DNA of 5,467 nucleotides from Elusimicrobiota bacterium (GTDB lineage: Bacteria; Elusimicrobiota; Elusimicrobia; O2-12-FULL-59-9): the NCBI GenBank assembly GCA_016206405.1, contig JACQRQ010000182.1:1-5467 (forward strand). Reading direction: 5' to 3'. The first letter of the stretch is position 1. Each line of letters begins with the position of its first letter. The position numbers and the translations under genes are program-made. Shown one piece after another: positions 1 through 5,467 of the stretch. The notes beneath the pieces were generated by a model. That model was not told the DNA's origin. It was given only the letters and a program-made list of their open reading frames with translations, and made no database searches.

Positions 1-462
1 GGCCTAGCGCGGGCGAGCGGCGAGATCGTTCTCGTTCAAGACGCCGACATGGAATACGACCCCGCTGAGATTCCCCGCTTGCTCGCTCCGTTTGAAGATC
101 CGGAGGTCCAGGCCGTGTATGGGTCCCGCATCTTGAAGGCGGGCAACCCGAAATTAAACCTCCGGTTTTATTGGGGCGGCCGCTTGATTTCCTGGTGGAC
201 CAACCGCCTTTACGGCTCCACGCTGACCGATGAGCCGACGGGCTACAAAGCCTTCCGCGCCGGATTGCTGCGGAGCTTGGACTTAAGCGCCGATGGATTT
301 GAGTTCTGCGCCGAGGCGACCGCGAAGATGCTCAGGCGGCGCATTCGCATCGTCGAAGTTCCCATTTCCTACCGCCCCCGTGGCTTTCATGAGGGGAAAA
401 AGGTCCGCGGCTGGGACGGGCTCGCCGCTCTGTGGACGCTCACGAAGCACCGGCTTTTTTAG
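1..462 (+). CDS. GT2 glycosyltransferase, DPM-synthase-like (5' partial)
   Basis: The frame is open from base 1 to TAG at 460-462, leaving 153 residues; the N-terminal half of the GT-A domain and the start codon lie outside the window. An ATG at 49 is internal, because the frame runs through the metal/nucleotide-binding DxD motif (D14-A-D16, bases 40-48) just before it. After this come an YGSR segment, a DEPTGYKAFR acceptor-region motif, an FEFCAE stretch and a C-terminal YRPRGFHEGKK ... DGL signature. This order is typical of bacterial soluble enzymes related to dolichyl-phosphate mannose synthase, which transfer a sugar from a nucleotide donor to a polyprenyl phosphate at the inner membrane face. 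No C-terminal membrane helices or GtrA-like domain follow. It is canonical in its DxD, unlike the two GT2 enzymes downstream. The exact donor and acceptor are unknown; the GT2 assignment is secure. Confidence 0.93.
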   Translation, partial: GLARASGEIVLVQDADMEYDPAEIPRLLAPFEDPEVQAVYGSRILKAGNPKLNLRFYWGGRLISWWTNRLYGSTLTDEPTGYKAFRAGLLRSLDLSADGFEFCAEATAKMLRRRIRIVEVPISYRPRGFHEGKKVRGWDGLAALWTLTKHRLF

Positions 463-467
463 GTCGT

Positions 468-497
468 TTGTGGGCCAAGCCGCAAAATAGATAGAAT
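468..497 (+). promoter_or_regulatory. possible sigma-70-type promoter before the RmlD-like gene
   Basis: The 61-bp gap between the stop at 462 and the ATG at 524 is the only real intergenic space before the tail. It holds TTGTGG (468-473) and TAGAAT (492-497) separated by 18 bp, matching the -35 element at its TTG and the -10 consensus at five of six bases. A transcript from here would have a leader of roughly 20 nt. The match is by eye and the -35 is weak, so this is a suggestion only. It would make 524-5262 an operon separate from, or an internal start within, the upstream cluster. Confidence 0.3.
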
Positions 498-523
498 CGT
501 CAAAACCCGCCAATGTTTGATTT

Positions 524-1429
524 ATGAAATTTCTAGTTGTTGGAGCTTCCGGGCAAATCGGCCGCTTTTTCATGAAGGCCGTCCGCCCACCCGACGAAGC
601 TACAGGAACCTTCTGCCACGCGCCCCCGGGCGCGCGTGTCTACGGCGCCCGGAAGGCTCCGCCGAAGCTCGACATCACCGATGCCGCGCAGGTCAGGGCC
701 GTCTTTGAGCGGGAACGGCCCAGCCACGTCGCTTTGTGCGCGGCTCTGACGCATGTGGACTTCTGCCAAGAGCATCCCGAGCAGGCCGCCAAGGTCAACG
801 TGGAGGGCGTGCGCAATGTTTTGGAAGCCTGCGCCGCGCACGCTTCAAAGCTTGCGTTTTTTTCAACCGAATATGTCTTTGACGGAATCAACGGCCCATA
901 CGGGGAAAACGACGAGCCCCGCCCGCTCAGCGTCTACGGGCAAACCAAACTGGATGCCGAAAGACTTCTCTTGGGCTCCGCCCTGGCGCCTTTGATCATC
1001 CGGACCACGGTGGTCTATAGTTTTCTGCCGGGTTCCAAAAATTTTATAATGCAGCTGGCGGACCATCTGCGCCGGGGCCGATGCATGAACGTTGCCAGCG
1101 ACCAATACTCGCATCCGACCTACGCCCCCAATCTGGCGGCGGTGGCGCTCTCCCTTATCGGCGCGGGAAAAACGGGGATATACCACGTCGTCGGGCCCGA
1201 TTATATGAACCGCTGCGATTTCGCCTTGAAAGCGGCGGAAATTTTAGGGTTCGACAGAAGTTTCATCCGTCCGATAAGCACCGCGGAATTGGGGCAAAAG
1301 GCGCCCCGTCCTCTCCGGGCCGGGCTCAAAACGGACAAGCTCGCGCGAGAATTGGGCCCCGCCTTGACCGGAGTGGAAGCGGCCTTGAGGGAAATTCGCC
1401 TGCAGCTTAAAGATCCTAACGCCGCCTGA
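524..1429 (+). CDS. RmlD-like NAD(P)-dependent sugar-nucleotide reductase
   Basis: This 301-residue protein is a complete extended short-chain dehydrogenase/reductase, close to the usual RmlD length. Visible signatures are the Rossmann glycine motif G7-A-S-G10-Q-I-G13, DITD at 50-53, a CQEHPEQAAKVNVEG stretch (81-95), STEYVFDG at 114-121, the catalytic Y138-GQT-K142, a QYSHPTYAPNLA segment (194-205) and RPLRAGLKTDKL near the C-terminus. This order matches the RmlD substrate-binding family, whose best-known member reduces dTDP-4-dehydrorhamnose to dTDP-L-rhamnose in the cytoplasm. No RmlA, RmlB or RmlC homologue is in the window, so another 4-keto-sugar substrate is possible and I do not assign rmlD. 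The ATG at 524 sits immediately before the Rossmann strand and is well placed, although no clear Shine-Dalgarno site precedes it. The stop lies 5 bp before the next gene. Confidence 0.85.
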   Translation: MKFLVVGASGQIGRFFMKAVRPPDEATGTFCHAPPGARVYGARKAPPKLDITDAAQVRAVFERERPSHVALCAALTHVDFCQEHPEQAAKVNVEGVRNVLEACAAHASKLAFFSTEYVFDGINGPYGENDEPRPLSVYGQTKLDAERLLLGSALAPLIIRTTVVYSFLPGSKNFIMQLADHLRRGRCMNVASDQYSHPTYAPNLAAVALSLIGAGKTGIYHVVGPDYMNRCDFALKAAEILGFDRSFIRPISTAELGQKAPRPLRAGLKTDKLARELGPALTGVEAALREIRLQLKDPNAA

Positions 1430-1434
1430 GCCCC

Positions 1435-2184
1435 ATGCCCACGAAAATCGCCGTCTTCATTCCCACCTACAACGCGGCTTACACGCTGCCCATCGTTTTG
1501 GACCGCATTCCCCAGGAAATCAAGGAGAAGGTCAAGCAGATTTTCATTATCGACAACGCCAGCGAAGACAACACCTACCTCATCGGCATCGGCTACCGGG
1601 AGCTCAAGGGCCTGGATAATCTTCAAATCTTCCGGAACGAAGCCAACCGCGGATACGGCGGAAGCCAGAAGCGCGCCTACCAATACGCCATAGACCAAAA
1701 TTTTGACATCGTGGTCATGCTGCACGGCGACGCCCAATACGCGCCCGAAAAAATCCCGTACCTTCTGGAACCGCTGGAGAAGGGCCAGGCCGATATGGTC
1801 TTCGGCTCGCGCATCGCGGGTTTGCCGCTTAAAGGCGGCATGCCGCTTTATAAATTTCTGGGCAACAAATTCCTGACCGCCGTGCAAAACCGGGTGCTGG
1901 AAATGAACTTGACGGAATTTCATTCCGGCTTCCGCGTCTTCAGCTGCCATGCCCTCAAGAAAGTCCCTTTTCATCTTTGTTCGGACGACTATCACTTTGA
2001 CACCGACATCCTCATCCAATTCAAGTGCCGGGGCCTGCGCATCATGGAAATGCCCATTCCCACCTATTACGGCAAGGAAAAAAGCCGCGTCAACGTCGTC
2101 AGATACGGCCTCAACGTTCTCAAATCCACGGCCGAATACTGGCTCCACAAGCACAATATTTCCCGGGTGAAAAAATTTGAATAA
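1435..2184 (+). CDS. GT2 family glycosyltransferase (HxD variant, paralogue 1)
   Basis: A 249-residue single-domain GT-A enzyme. The N-terminus gives the nucleotide-binding strand IAVFIPTYNAA (5-15), then IIDNASEDNT (38-47) in place of the usual DDGS, and NRGYGGSQK (71-79). The metal-binding region reads LHGDAQY (96-102), so the first Asp of the canonical DxD is His97 while Asp99 remains. Further on are FGSRI (123-127), GGMPLYK (134-140), the acceptor motif FHSGFRVFS (162-170) and SDDYHFDTD (183-191). There is no signal peptide or membrane segment, so it should act in the cytoplasm or at the inner membrane surface. It starts 5 bp after the RmlD-like gene without a clear ribosome site, suggesting coupling, and its last 8 bp overlap the next gene. 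It aligns along its length with the product of 3470-4219. Family is certain; donor and acceptor are not known. Confidence 0.92.
   Translation: MPTKIAVFIPTYNAAYTLPIVLDRIPQEIKEKVKQIFIIDNASEDNTYLIGIGYRELKGLDNLQIFRNEANRGYGGSQKRAYQYAIDQNFDIVVMLHGDAQYAPEKIPYLLEPLEKGQADMVFGSRIAGLPLKGGMPLYKFLGNKFLTAVQNRVLEMNLTEFHSGFRVFSCHALKKVPFHLCSDDYHFDTDILIQFKCRGLRIMEMPIPTYYGKEKSRVNVVRYGLNVLKSTAEYWLHKHNISRVKKFE
2165..2170 (+). promoter_or_regulatory. ribosome binding site deciding a TTG start
   Basis: GGGTGA, containing GGTGA that matches the anti-Shine-Dalgarno complement, ends 6 nt before the TTG at 2177. It lies inside the last codons of the upstream GT2 gene. In the frame of the downstream gene a TGA at 2168-2170 rules out any start further upstream, and the next in-frame ATG (2243) would remove the first hydrophobic segment. 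Confidence 0.55.
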
Positions 2185-3466
2185 GCGCCACATTTTAGGG
2201 GTCTTCATCGCCGCGCTCTTTATTCGCGGGTCCTACAGCGCCATGCACAGCCGGGGCCCCTTGGAGCTTCAGGCCGACGCGCTCGAGTACCACGCCTACG
2301 CGGTGAACCTTCTGGAGCAGGGAACCTACGCCAACAACATGGGCGAGCGGGCCACGCGCACGCCCGGCTACCCTCTGTTTCTGGCCGCCATCTACAAGAT
2401 ATTCGGCCCATCGGTGCGAGCCGTCCAGGCCGCCCAGGCCCTGCTGGGCGCGGGGGTCTGCGTGTTTATTCTTTTCATCACCGCCCGCTGGCTCCCGCCG
2501 GGTTGGGCGCTGGCCTCCGGAATGTTGGCGGCTTTTTACTACGACCTCTACTCCATCGTTCCGCTGATCTTGAGCGAAGGCCTGGATATTTTCCTGCTGT
2601 CGATCTTTTTTTGCGCGTGGCTTCAACGCGGGAAAAAAATATGGTTCAGCGGCGCCGCGGGCTTGGTTCTGGGCCTGGCATGTCTTGTCCGCTCCGAGAT
2701 CCTTCCCATCGCGCCGCTATTGACCGGGTTTATCTCGATCTCCGGACCCGAAAACGGCGATTCCCCCGGGCTTGCCCCAGCAGAATGGTTCAAGAAGGCG
2801 CGGTGGCGATGGGAACGGAGCTTGGCGTTTCTGGCGATGTTTCTGCTTGTTTTATCCCCGTGGGTGCTGCGCAACAAAAAGGTGTTGGGGGCCTGGGTCC
2901 CCACTTCCACCCGCGCAGGCTGGCAATTTTACTCAGGCCTATCGGATTCCCGCTACCGCAGGTTTGAGCCGCCCAGGCAACTGCGCGTGGAAGGCCTGGG
3001 GGAGTTGGAACTCGATAAGACTTACATGCAGGCGGGCGTCGAGGTTTACCAAAAGGTCCCCGTAAAGCTCCTCTTTAAATCTTGGACCTACAACATCGCC
3101 GTTTTGTTCTATCCCTTTTTGCCGGAGTATGATTTTTCGATGGTTTTCCTGATGCCGTTTTTAGCATGGGGCGCTTGGGCTTGGCGGAAAAACCCTGAGA
3201 CGTGGATTTTCACCGCTTTCCTTCTGTATTTGGTCGCGCTTTTCAGCGTTATGGGAGCCGCCAATGCCCGCTACCGCCAGCTCTTCGCGCCGGCGCTCAT
3301 TCCCCTCGCCTGCCTCGGGCTCTACGACCTCGCACGACGCTGGCGGCCAACCCCCTTCAAGGCCGCCGTGGGAGGCTGGGCGACGGCCAATGGTTTGGTC
3401 TTTATGTTCTCCAATGAACTGCGCCAAGGCATCCTGTTTCTCAAAGATAGAATCTATGGATATTAG
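2177..3466 (+). CDS. multi-pass membrane glycosyltransferase, PMT/ArnT-like (GT-C)
   Basis: A 429-residue integral membrane protein starting at TTG. Hydrophobic segments lie at about 7-20, 83-103, 107-126, 127-148, 155-183, 214-231, 320-336, 343-360, 370-385 and 395-411. Family signs are an early extracytoplasmic acidic loop (D34, E37-Y38, then LLEQGTY), R61-TPGYPLFLA (61-70), S133-E134, VRSE (171-174), LSPWVLRN (226-233), and NARYRQLFAPALIPL (363-377) near the end. This resembles the PMT_2/GT39-type enzymes that take a sugar from a polyprenyl-phosphate carrier and transfer it to lipid, glycan or protein on the outer side of the inner membrane. The hydrophilic part at about 240-300 is probably one extracytoplasmic loop, shorter than the C-terminal domains of protein O-mannosyltransferases. 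Flanking GT2 enzymes could supply its lipid-linked donor; this link is inference. It overlaps the upstream gene by 8 bp, and the next gene starts 3 bp after its TAG in the same frame. Confidence 0.85.
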   Translation: MNKRHILGVFIAALFIRGSYSAMHSRGPLELQADALEYHAYAVNLLEQGTYANNMGERATRTPGYPLFLAAIYKIFGPSVRAVQAAQALLGAGVCVFILFITARWLPPGWALASGMLAAFYYDLYSIVPLILSEGLDIFLLSIFFCAWLQRGKKIWFSGAAGLVLGLACLVRSEILPIAPLLTGFISISGPENGDSPGLAPAEWFKKARWRWERSLAFLAMFLLVLSPWVLRNKKVLGAWVPTSTRAGWQFYSGLSDSRYRRFEPPRQLRVEGLGELELDKTYMQAGVEVYQKVPVKLLFKSWTYNIAVLFYPFLPEYDFSMVFLMPFLAWGAWAWRKNPETWIFTAFLLYLVALFSVMGAANARYRQLFAPALIPLACLGLYDLARRWRPTPFKAAVGGWATANGLVFMFSNELRQGILFLKDRIYGY

Positions 3467-3469
3467 GGC

Positions 3470-4219
3470 ATGAAAACAATCGCCGTCTTGCCGGCCTACA
3501 ACGCCGAAAAAACGCTTGAAAAAACGGTCCGGGACATTCCTCCCGGCGTGGTGGACGAAGTCATATTGGTGGACGACGCCTCACAAGACCGCACCGTTGA
3601 AATATCGCGGCGCTTGGGGCTGATCACCCTCCGGCACGAAACCAACCGGGGTTACGGGGCCAACCAAAAAACCTGCTACCGCCAAGCTCTCGACCGCGGG
3701 GCCGATATCGTGGTCATGATTCATCCGGATTATCAGTATGACGCGCGCCTAACGCCCTATCTGGTCGGGCTCATTCAAAACGACATCTGCGACTTCGTGC
3801 TGGGCAACCGTATCCGCACCCGCAGCGAGGCGCTGCGCGGCGGAATGCCGCCGTACAAATACTTCGCCAACCGGGGATTGACCGTGCTGGAAAATTTCTG
3901 GACGGGCCAAAATCTCGGGGAATGGCACTCGGGCCTGCGGGTCTATTCCCGCAAGGTCCTGGAAACGGTTCCATGGCGCAAGAATTCAGACGATTTCGTT
4001 TTCGACCAACAGATGCTCATACAAGCCGCCTACTTTGATTTTCGCATCGGGGATATCCCGGCCTCGGCCAGGTATTTCGCGGAGGCTTCTTCCATCGGCT
4101 TCAAGAGAAGCGTGGTCTACGGCCTTTCCACGCTGGGAGTGCTGTGGCGCTATCAACTTCACCGGATGGGCGTTTTCAATTACCCCATCCTCATTGCGGA
4201 CCCTGAAAAATCACCATGA
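3470..4219 (+). CDS. GT2 family glycosyltransferase (HxD variant, paralogue 2)
   Basis: A 249-residue GT-A enzyme with the same motif order as the product of 1435-2184: IAVLPAYNAEKTL (4-16), LVDDASQDRT (33-42, here with the usual DD pair), NRGYGANQK (59-67), IHPDYQYD (84-91), LGNRI (111-115), GGMPPYKY (124-131), EWHSGLRVYS (151-160) and SDDFVFDQQM (173-182). Again the first Asp of DxD is replaced by His (His85, Asp87). No membrane segment is seen, so it should act at the cytoplasmic face of the membrane. The C-terminal part, with YFAEASSIGFKRS, differs most from its paralogue and may reflect a different acceptor. It begins 3 bp after the membrane glycosyltransferase stop, with only a weak AGGG placed too close for a good ribosome site, and ends in an ATGA overlap with the next gene. 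Both features argue for translational coupling. The specific sugar is unknown. Confidence 0.92.
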   Translation: MKTIAVLPAYNAEKTLEKTVRDIPPGVVDEVILVDDASQDRTVEISRRLGLITLRHETNRGYGANQKTCYRQALDRGADIVVMIHPDYQYDARLTPYLVGLIQNDICDFVLGNRIRTRSEALRGGMPPYKYFANRGLTVLENFWTGQNLGEWHSGLRVYSRKVLETVPWRKNSDDFVFDQQMLIQAAYFDFRIGDIPASARYFAEASSIGFKRSVVYGLSTLGVLWRYQLHRMGVFNYPILIADPEKSP

Positions 4220-5262
4220 CGACGCTGATCTACCATTGGCAGATTTATTTGGCCTGCATCCTCATCGCCATGGTCATCTCGCTGGTTTGCACGCCGCTGG
4301 TGCGCTTCGTCGCCACCCATTTGAAAGTGCTCGATACCCCCTCCAGCGACATCAAGACTCACAAGCACGCGACCCCGTCTTGGGGAGGCGTCGCCGTTTT
4401 CGCCGCCTTCGCTTCCAGCCTTCTGATCATCCGCTTTTGGACTCACTTTCCCACGGGCACCTTGAACAGCTTGAGAGCCATCCTCCTGGGAGGGACCATC
4501 GTGCTTGTTTTGGGCATCATCGACGATTTAAAAAAACCCAACGGCCTGACCATCCGCTCAAAATTCCTGTTTCAAACCCTCGCCGCGCTGCTTTTGATTT
4601 ACTACGACATCCGCATCCAATTCGTTCAACCGGTCTACCTAGCCTACTTTTTGACGACCCTTTGGGTCGTCGGACTGACCAACGCCCTCAACATTATCGA
4701 CATTATGGACGGGCTGTGCGCCTCCCAAGCGATCGTCTGCGGCCTGGCCTTCCTCATCATCGCCATTCCTTCGGAGCTCATCTATGTCAACTTCGCGGCG
4801 GCGGCGTTGGTCGGCGCCGCGCTGGGTTTTTTGCCCTACAACATGGGTCCGCAGCAGCATAAGATATTCCTGGGCGACTCCGGCAGCATGCTCATCGGCT
4901 TCGTGCTCTCGGCCCTCTCGCTGGGGACCTCCTATTCCCACTTCAACGACCTGGCGGTGTTTGCGCCCATTTTTATCTTAAGCATCCCGTTATACGACAC
5001 TTTTTTTGTCATGACCATACGCCTTCTAAACAACAAATCCCCCTTCATGGGCAGCAAAGACCACTTCGCCTTGCGCCTGGAGGCGCTGGGCCTGGAGCGC
5101 CGGCACATCGTCTTCACCGCGGCCGCGGTGAGCGCCCTCTTGTCGGCGTTGGCGGCGCTGCTGCCCTACGTCAATCTCGTCTGGTCCGTCTGGATTTACA
5201 TCATCATCGGCGGGGAATTTCTGCTCTTCAGCCTGGCCCTGGCCAAGATAAAGATGCATTGA
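4216..5262 (+). CDS. WecA/MraY-type polyprenyl-phosphate sugar-1-phosphate transferase
   Basis: A 348-residue polytopic membrane protein of the glycosyltransferase family 4 (WecA/TagO/MraY) superfamily. It would transfer a HexNAc-1-phosphate from UDP to undecaprenyl phosphate at the cytoplasmic face, the first step of a lipid-linked glycan. Motifs in order: HKHATPSWGG (49-58), the D103-D104 pair in IIDDLKKPNG, K116 of the following SKFLFQ, NALNIIDIMDGL (156-167, carrying D162 and D165), FLGDSGSMLIG (218-228), IPLYD (257-261) and KDHFALRL (281-288). Around ten or eleven helices separate these loops. WecA-like spacing and the lack of MraY-specific signatures favour a WecA/TagO-like role over peptidoglycan synthesis. 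Two deviations stand out: DGLDG-type spacing reads DIMDG, and the C-terminal HIHH-type motif keeps only its first His. The start codon overlaps the upstream stop as ATGA. It is the last gene of the block. Confidence 0.9.
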   Translation: MTTLIYHWQIYLACILIAMVISLVCTPLVRFVATHLKVLDTPSSDIKTHKHATPSWGGVAVFAAFASSLLIIRFWTHFPTGTLNSLRAILLGGTIVLVLGIIDDLKKPNGLTIRSKFLFQTLAALLLIYYDIRIQFVQPVYLAYFLTTLWVVGLTNALNIIDIMDGLCASQAIVCGLAFLIIAIPSELIYVNFAAAALVGAALGFLPYNMGPQQHKIFLGDSGSMLIGFVLSALSLGTSYSHFNDLAVFAPIFILSIPLYDTFFVMTIRLLNNKSPFMGSKDHFALRLEALGLERRHIVFTAAAVSALLSALAALLPYVNLVWSVWIYIIIGGEFLLFSLALAKIKMH

Positions 5263-5285
5263 GAAAAAGTGAATGAATACGAGGT

Positions 5286-5317
5286 TAGAGTGGTAAAGTG
5301 GTAGAGTGATAGAGTGG
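5286..5317. repeat. left array: four 8-bp units (TAGAGTGG type)
   Basis: Four contiguous 8-bp units are TAGAGTGG, TAAAGTGG, TAGAGTGA and TAGAGTGG, differing at single positions. The array starts 23 bp after the stop of the WecA-like gene. The period of 8 is not a multiple of three, and no reading frame uses it, so it is non-coding. Its units are the reverse complements of those in the array at 5393-5460. Confidence 0.85.
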
Positions 5318-5392
5318 CAGAATCCAGCACGGCGTAATGGAACATCTCTTTAACGACAAGACACCAACAGTGACGTGGTGCGGCCTATGCCT

Positions 5393-5460
5393 CCACCACT
5401 TCACCACTTCACCACTTCACCACTCTACCACTCTATCACTCTACCTACCACTTTACCGCT
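5393..5460. repeat. right array: about eight 8-bp units (TCACCACT/CTACCACT type)
   Basis: The units in order are CCACCACT, three identical copies of TCACCACT (5401-5424), CTACCACT, CTATCACT, a 4-bp partial CTAC, CTACCACT and TTACCGCT. The array grades from TCACCACT copies on the inner side to CTACCACT-like copies on the outer side, as expected from local slippage and drift. It runs almost to the window edge and may continue beyond it. Confidence 0.85.
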
Positions 5461-5467
5461 TAAGCAC

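Larger units (their letters stand above)
5286..5463. other. imperfect inverted repeat formed by the two 8-bp arrays
   Basis: Read as its reverse complement, the left array gives CCACTCTA, TCACTCTA, CCACTTTA, CCACTCTA. The right array has CCACTCTA (5428-5435), TCACTCTA (5436-5443), a 4-bp insertion CCTA, CCACTTTA (5448-5455) and CCGCTTAA. Three units in the same order therefore pair perfectly, giving about 24 bp of complementarity plus a partial fourth unit. The intervening part includes about 75 bp of non-repeat DNA (5318-5392), in which I see no gene. A short GTGGTG/CACCAC hairpin (5375-5380 with 5394-5399) is possible. The element could be a dispersed repeat, a transcript-end structure or a slippage product; nothing in it identifies a transposase or known terminator. 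Confidence 0.6.

Noticed and set aside
49..51. ATG at 49 as the start of the first gene
   Set aside because: The frame is open upstream to base 1 and encodes the DxD motif and its preceding hydrophobic strand, so the gene is truncated by the window edge rather than starting here.
445..460. Intrinsic terminator at the end of the first glycosyltransferase gene (AAGC/GCTT followed by a T run)
   Set aside because: The stem is only 4-5 bp with low stability and lies within the last codons. The T run is better explained by the codons for the final Leu-Phe.
1201..2208. A 335-codon open frame on the - strand
   Set aside because: It lies antisense to the GT2 gene and the end of the RmlD-like gene, whose family motifs are unmistakable. 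Its translation shows no recognisable domain and looks like a shadow of the codon bias of the real genes.
4035..4862. A 275-codon open frame on the + strand overlapping the GT2 end and the WecA-like gene
   Set aside because: The translation is rich in Arg, His and Pro without domain motifs, and both overlapped genes have strong conserved signatures in other frames.
5375..5399. Transcription terminator from the GTGGTG/CACCAC hairpin
   Set aside because: The loop is about 13 nt, the stem 6 bp, and no T run follows. It may only reflect the GTGG-rich repeat composition.
5286..5460. CRISPR array
   Set aside because: The units are only 8 bp, contiguous and without spacers, and the arms are inverted with respect to each other. 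This is simple tandem repetition.

Overview
The window is a compact block of cell-surface glycan genes, all on the + strand, followed by a non-coding tail with short tandem repeats. It looks like a Gram-negative-type bacterium of moderately high GC (high 50s % by eye), with tightly packed genes, mostly weak Shine-Dalgarno sites and many paralogous glycosyltransferases. The style would fit an uncultured lineage such as Elusimicrobiota or Omnitrophota, but no marker gene is present and this placement is a weak inference.

Layout: (1) 1-462, the 3' part of a family 2 glycosyltransferase (GT2) of the dolichyl-phosphate-mannose-synthase-like type, cut by the window edge. (2) A 61-bp gap with a possible promoter. 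(3) 524-1429, an RmlD-like NAD(P)-dependent sugar-nucleotide reductase. (4) 1435-2184, a GT2 enzyme. (5) 2177-3466, a multi-pass membrane glycosyltransferase of the PMT/ArnT (GT-C) type that starts at TTG and overlaps its neighbour by 8 bp. (6) 3470-4219, a second GT2 enzyme, clearly paralogous to (4) and also 249 residues. (7) 4216-5262, a WecA/MraY-type polyprenyl-phosphate sugar-1-phosphate transferase with an ATGA overlap. (8) 5263-5467, non-coding DNA with two arrays of an 8-bp unit in opposite orientation.

From 524 to 5262 gaps are 5 bp or less, or genes overlap, so these five genes are probably one translationally coupled transcript. A plausible joint role is synthesis of a lipid-linked glycan. 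The WecA-like enzyme would load the first sugar phosphate onto undecaprenyl phosphate, the RmlD-like protein would make a deoxysugar nucleotide, and the GT2 enzymes would add sugars or make polyprenyl-phosphate sugars. The GT-C protein would use such lipid-linked sugars on the outer face of the membrane. The sugars, and whether the product is O-antigen, capsule or protein-linked glycan, cannot be read from the sequence.

No wholly new system is evident. The points most worth a second look are the inverted 8-bp repeat arrays, the paired GT2 paralogues with HxD in place of DxD, and the altered histidine motif of the WecA-like enzyme.
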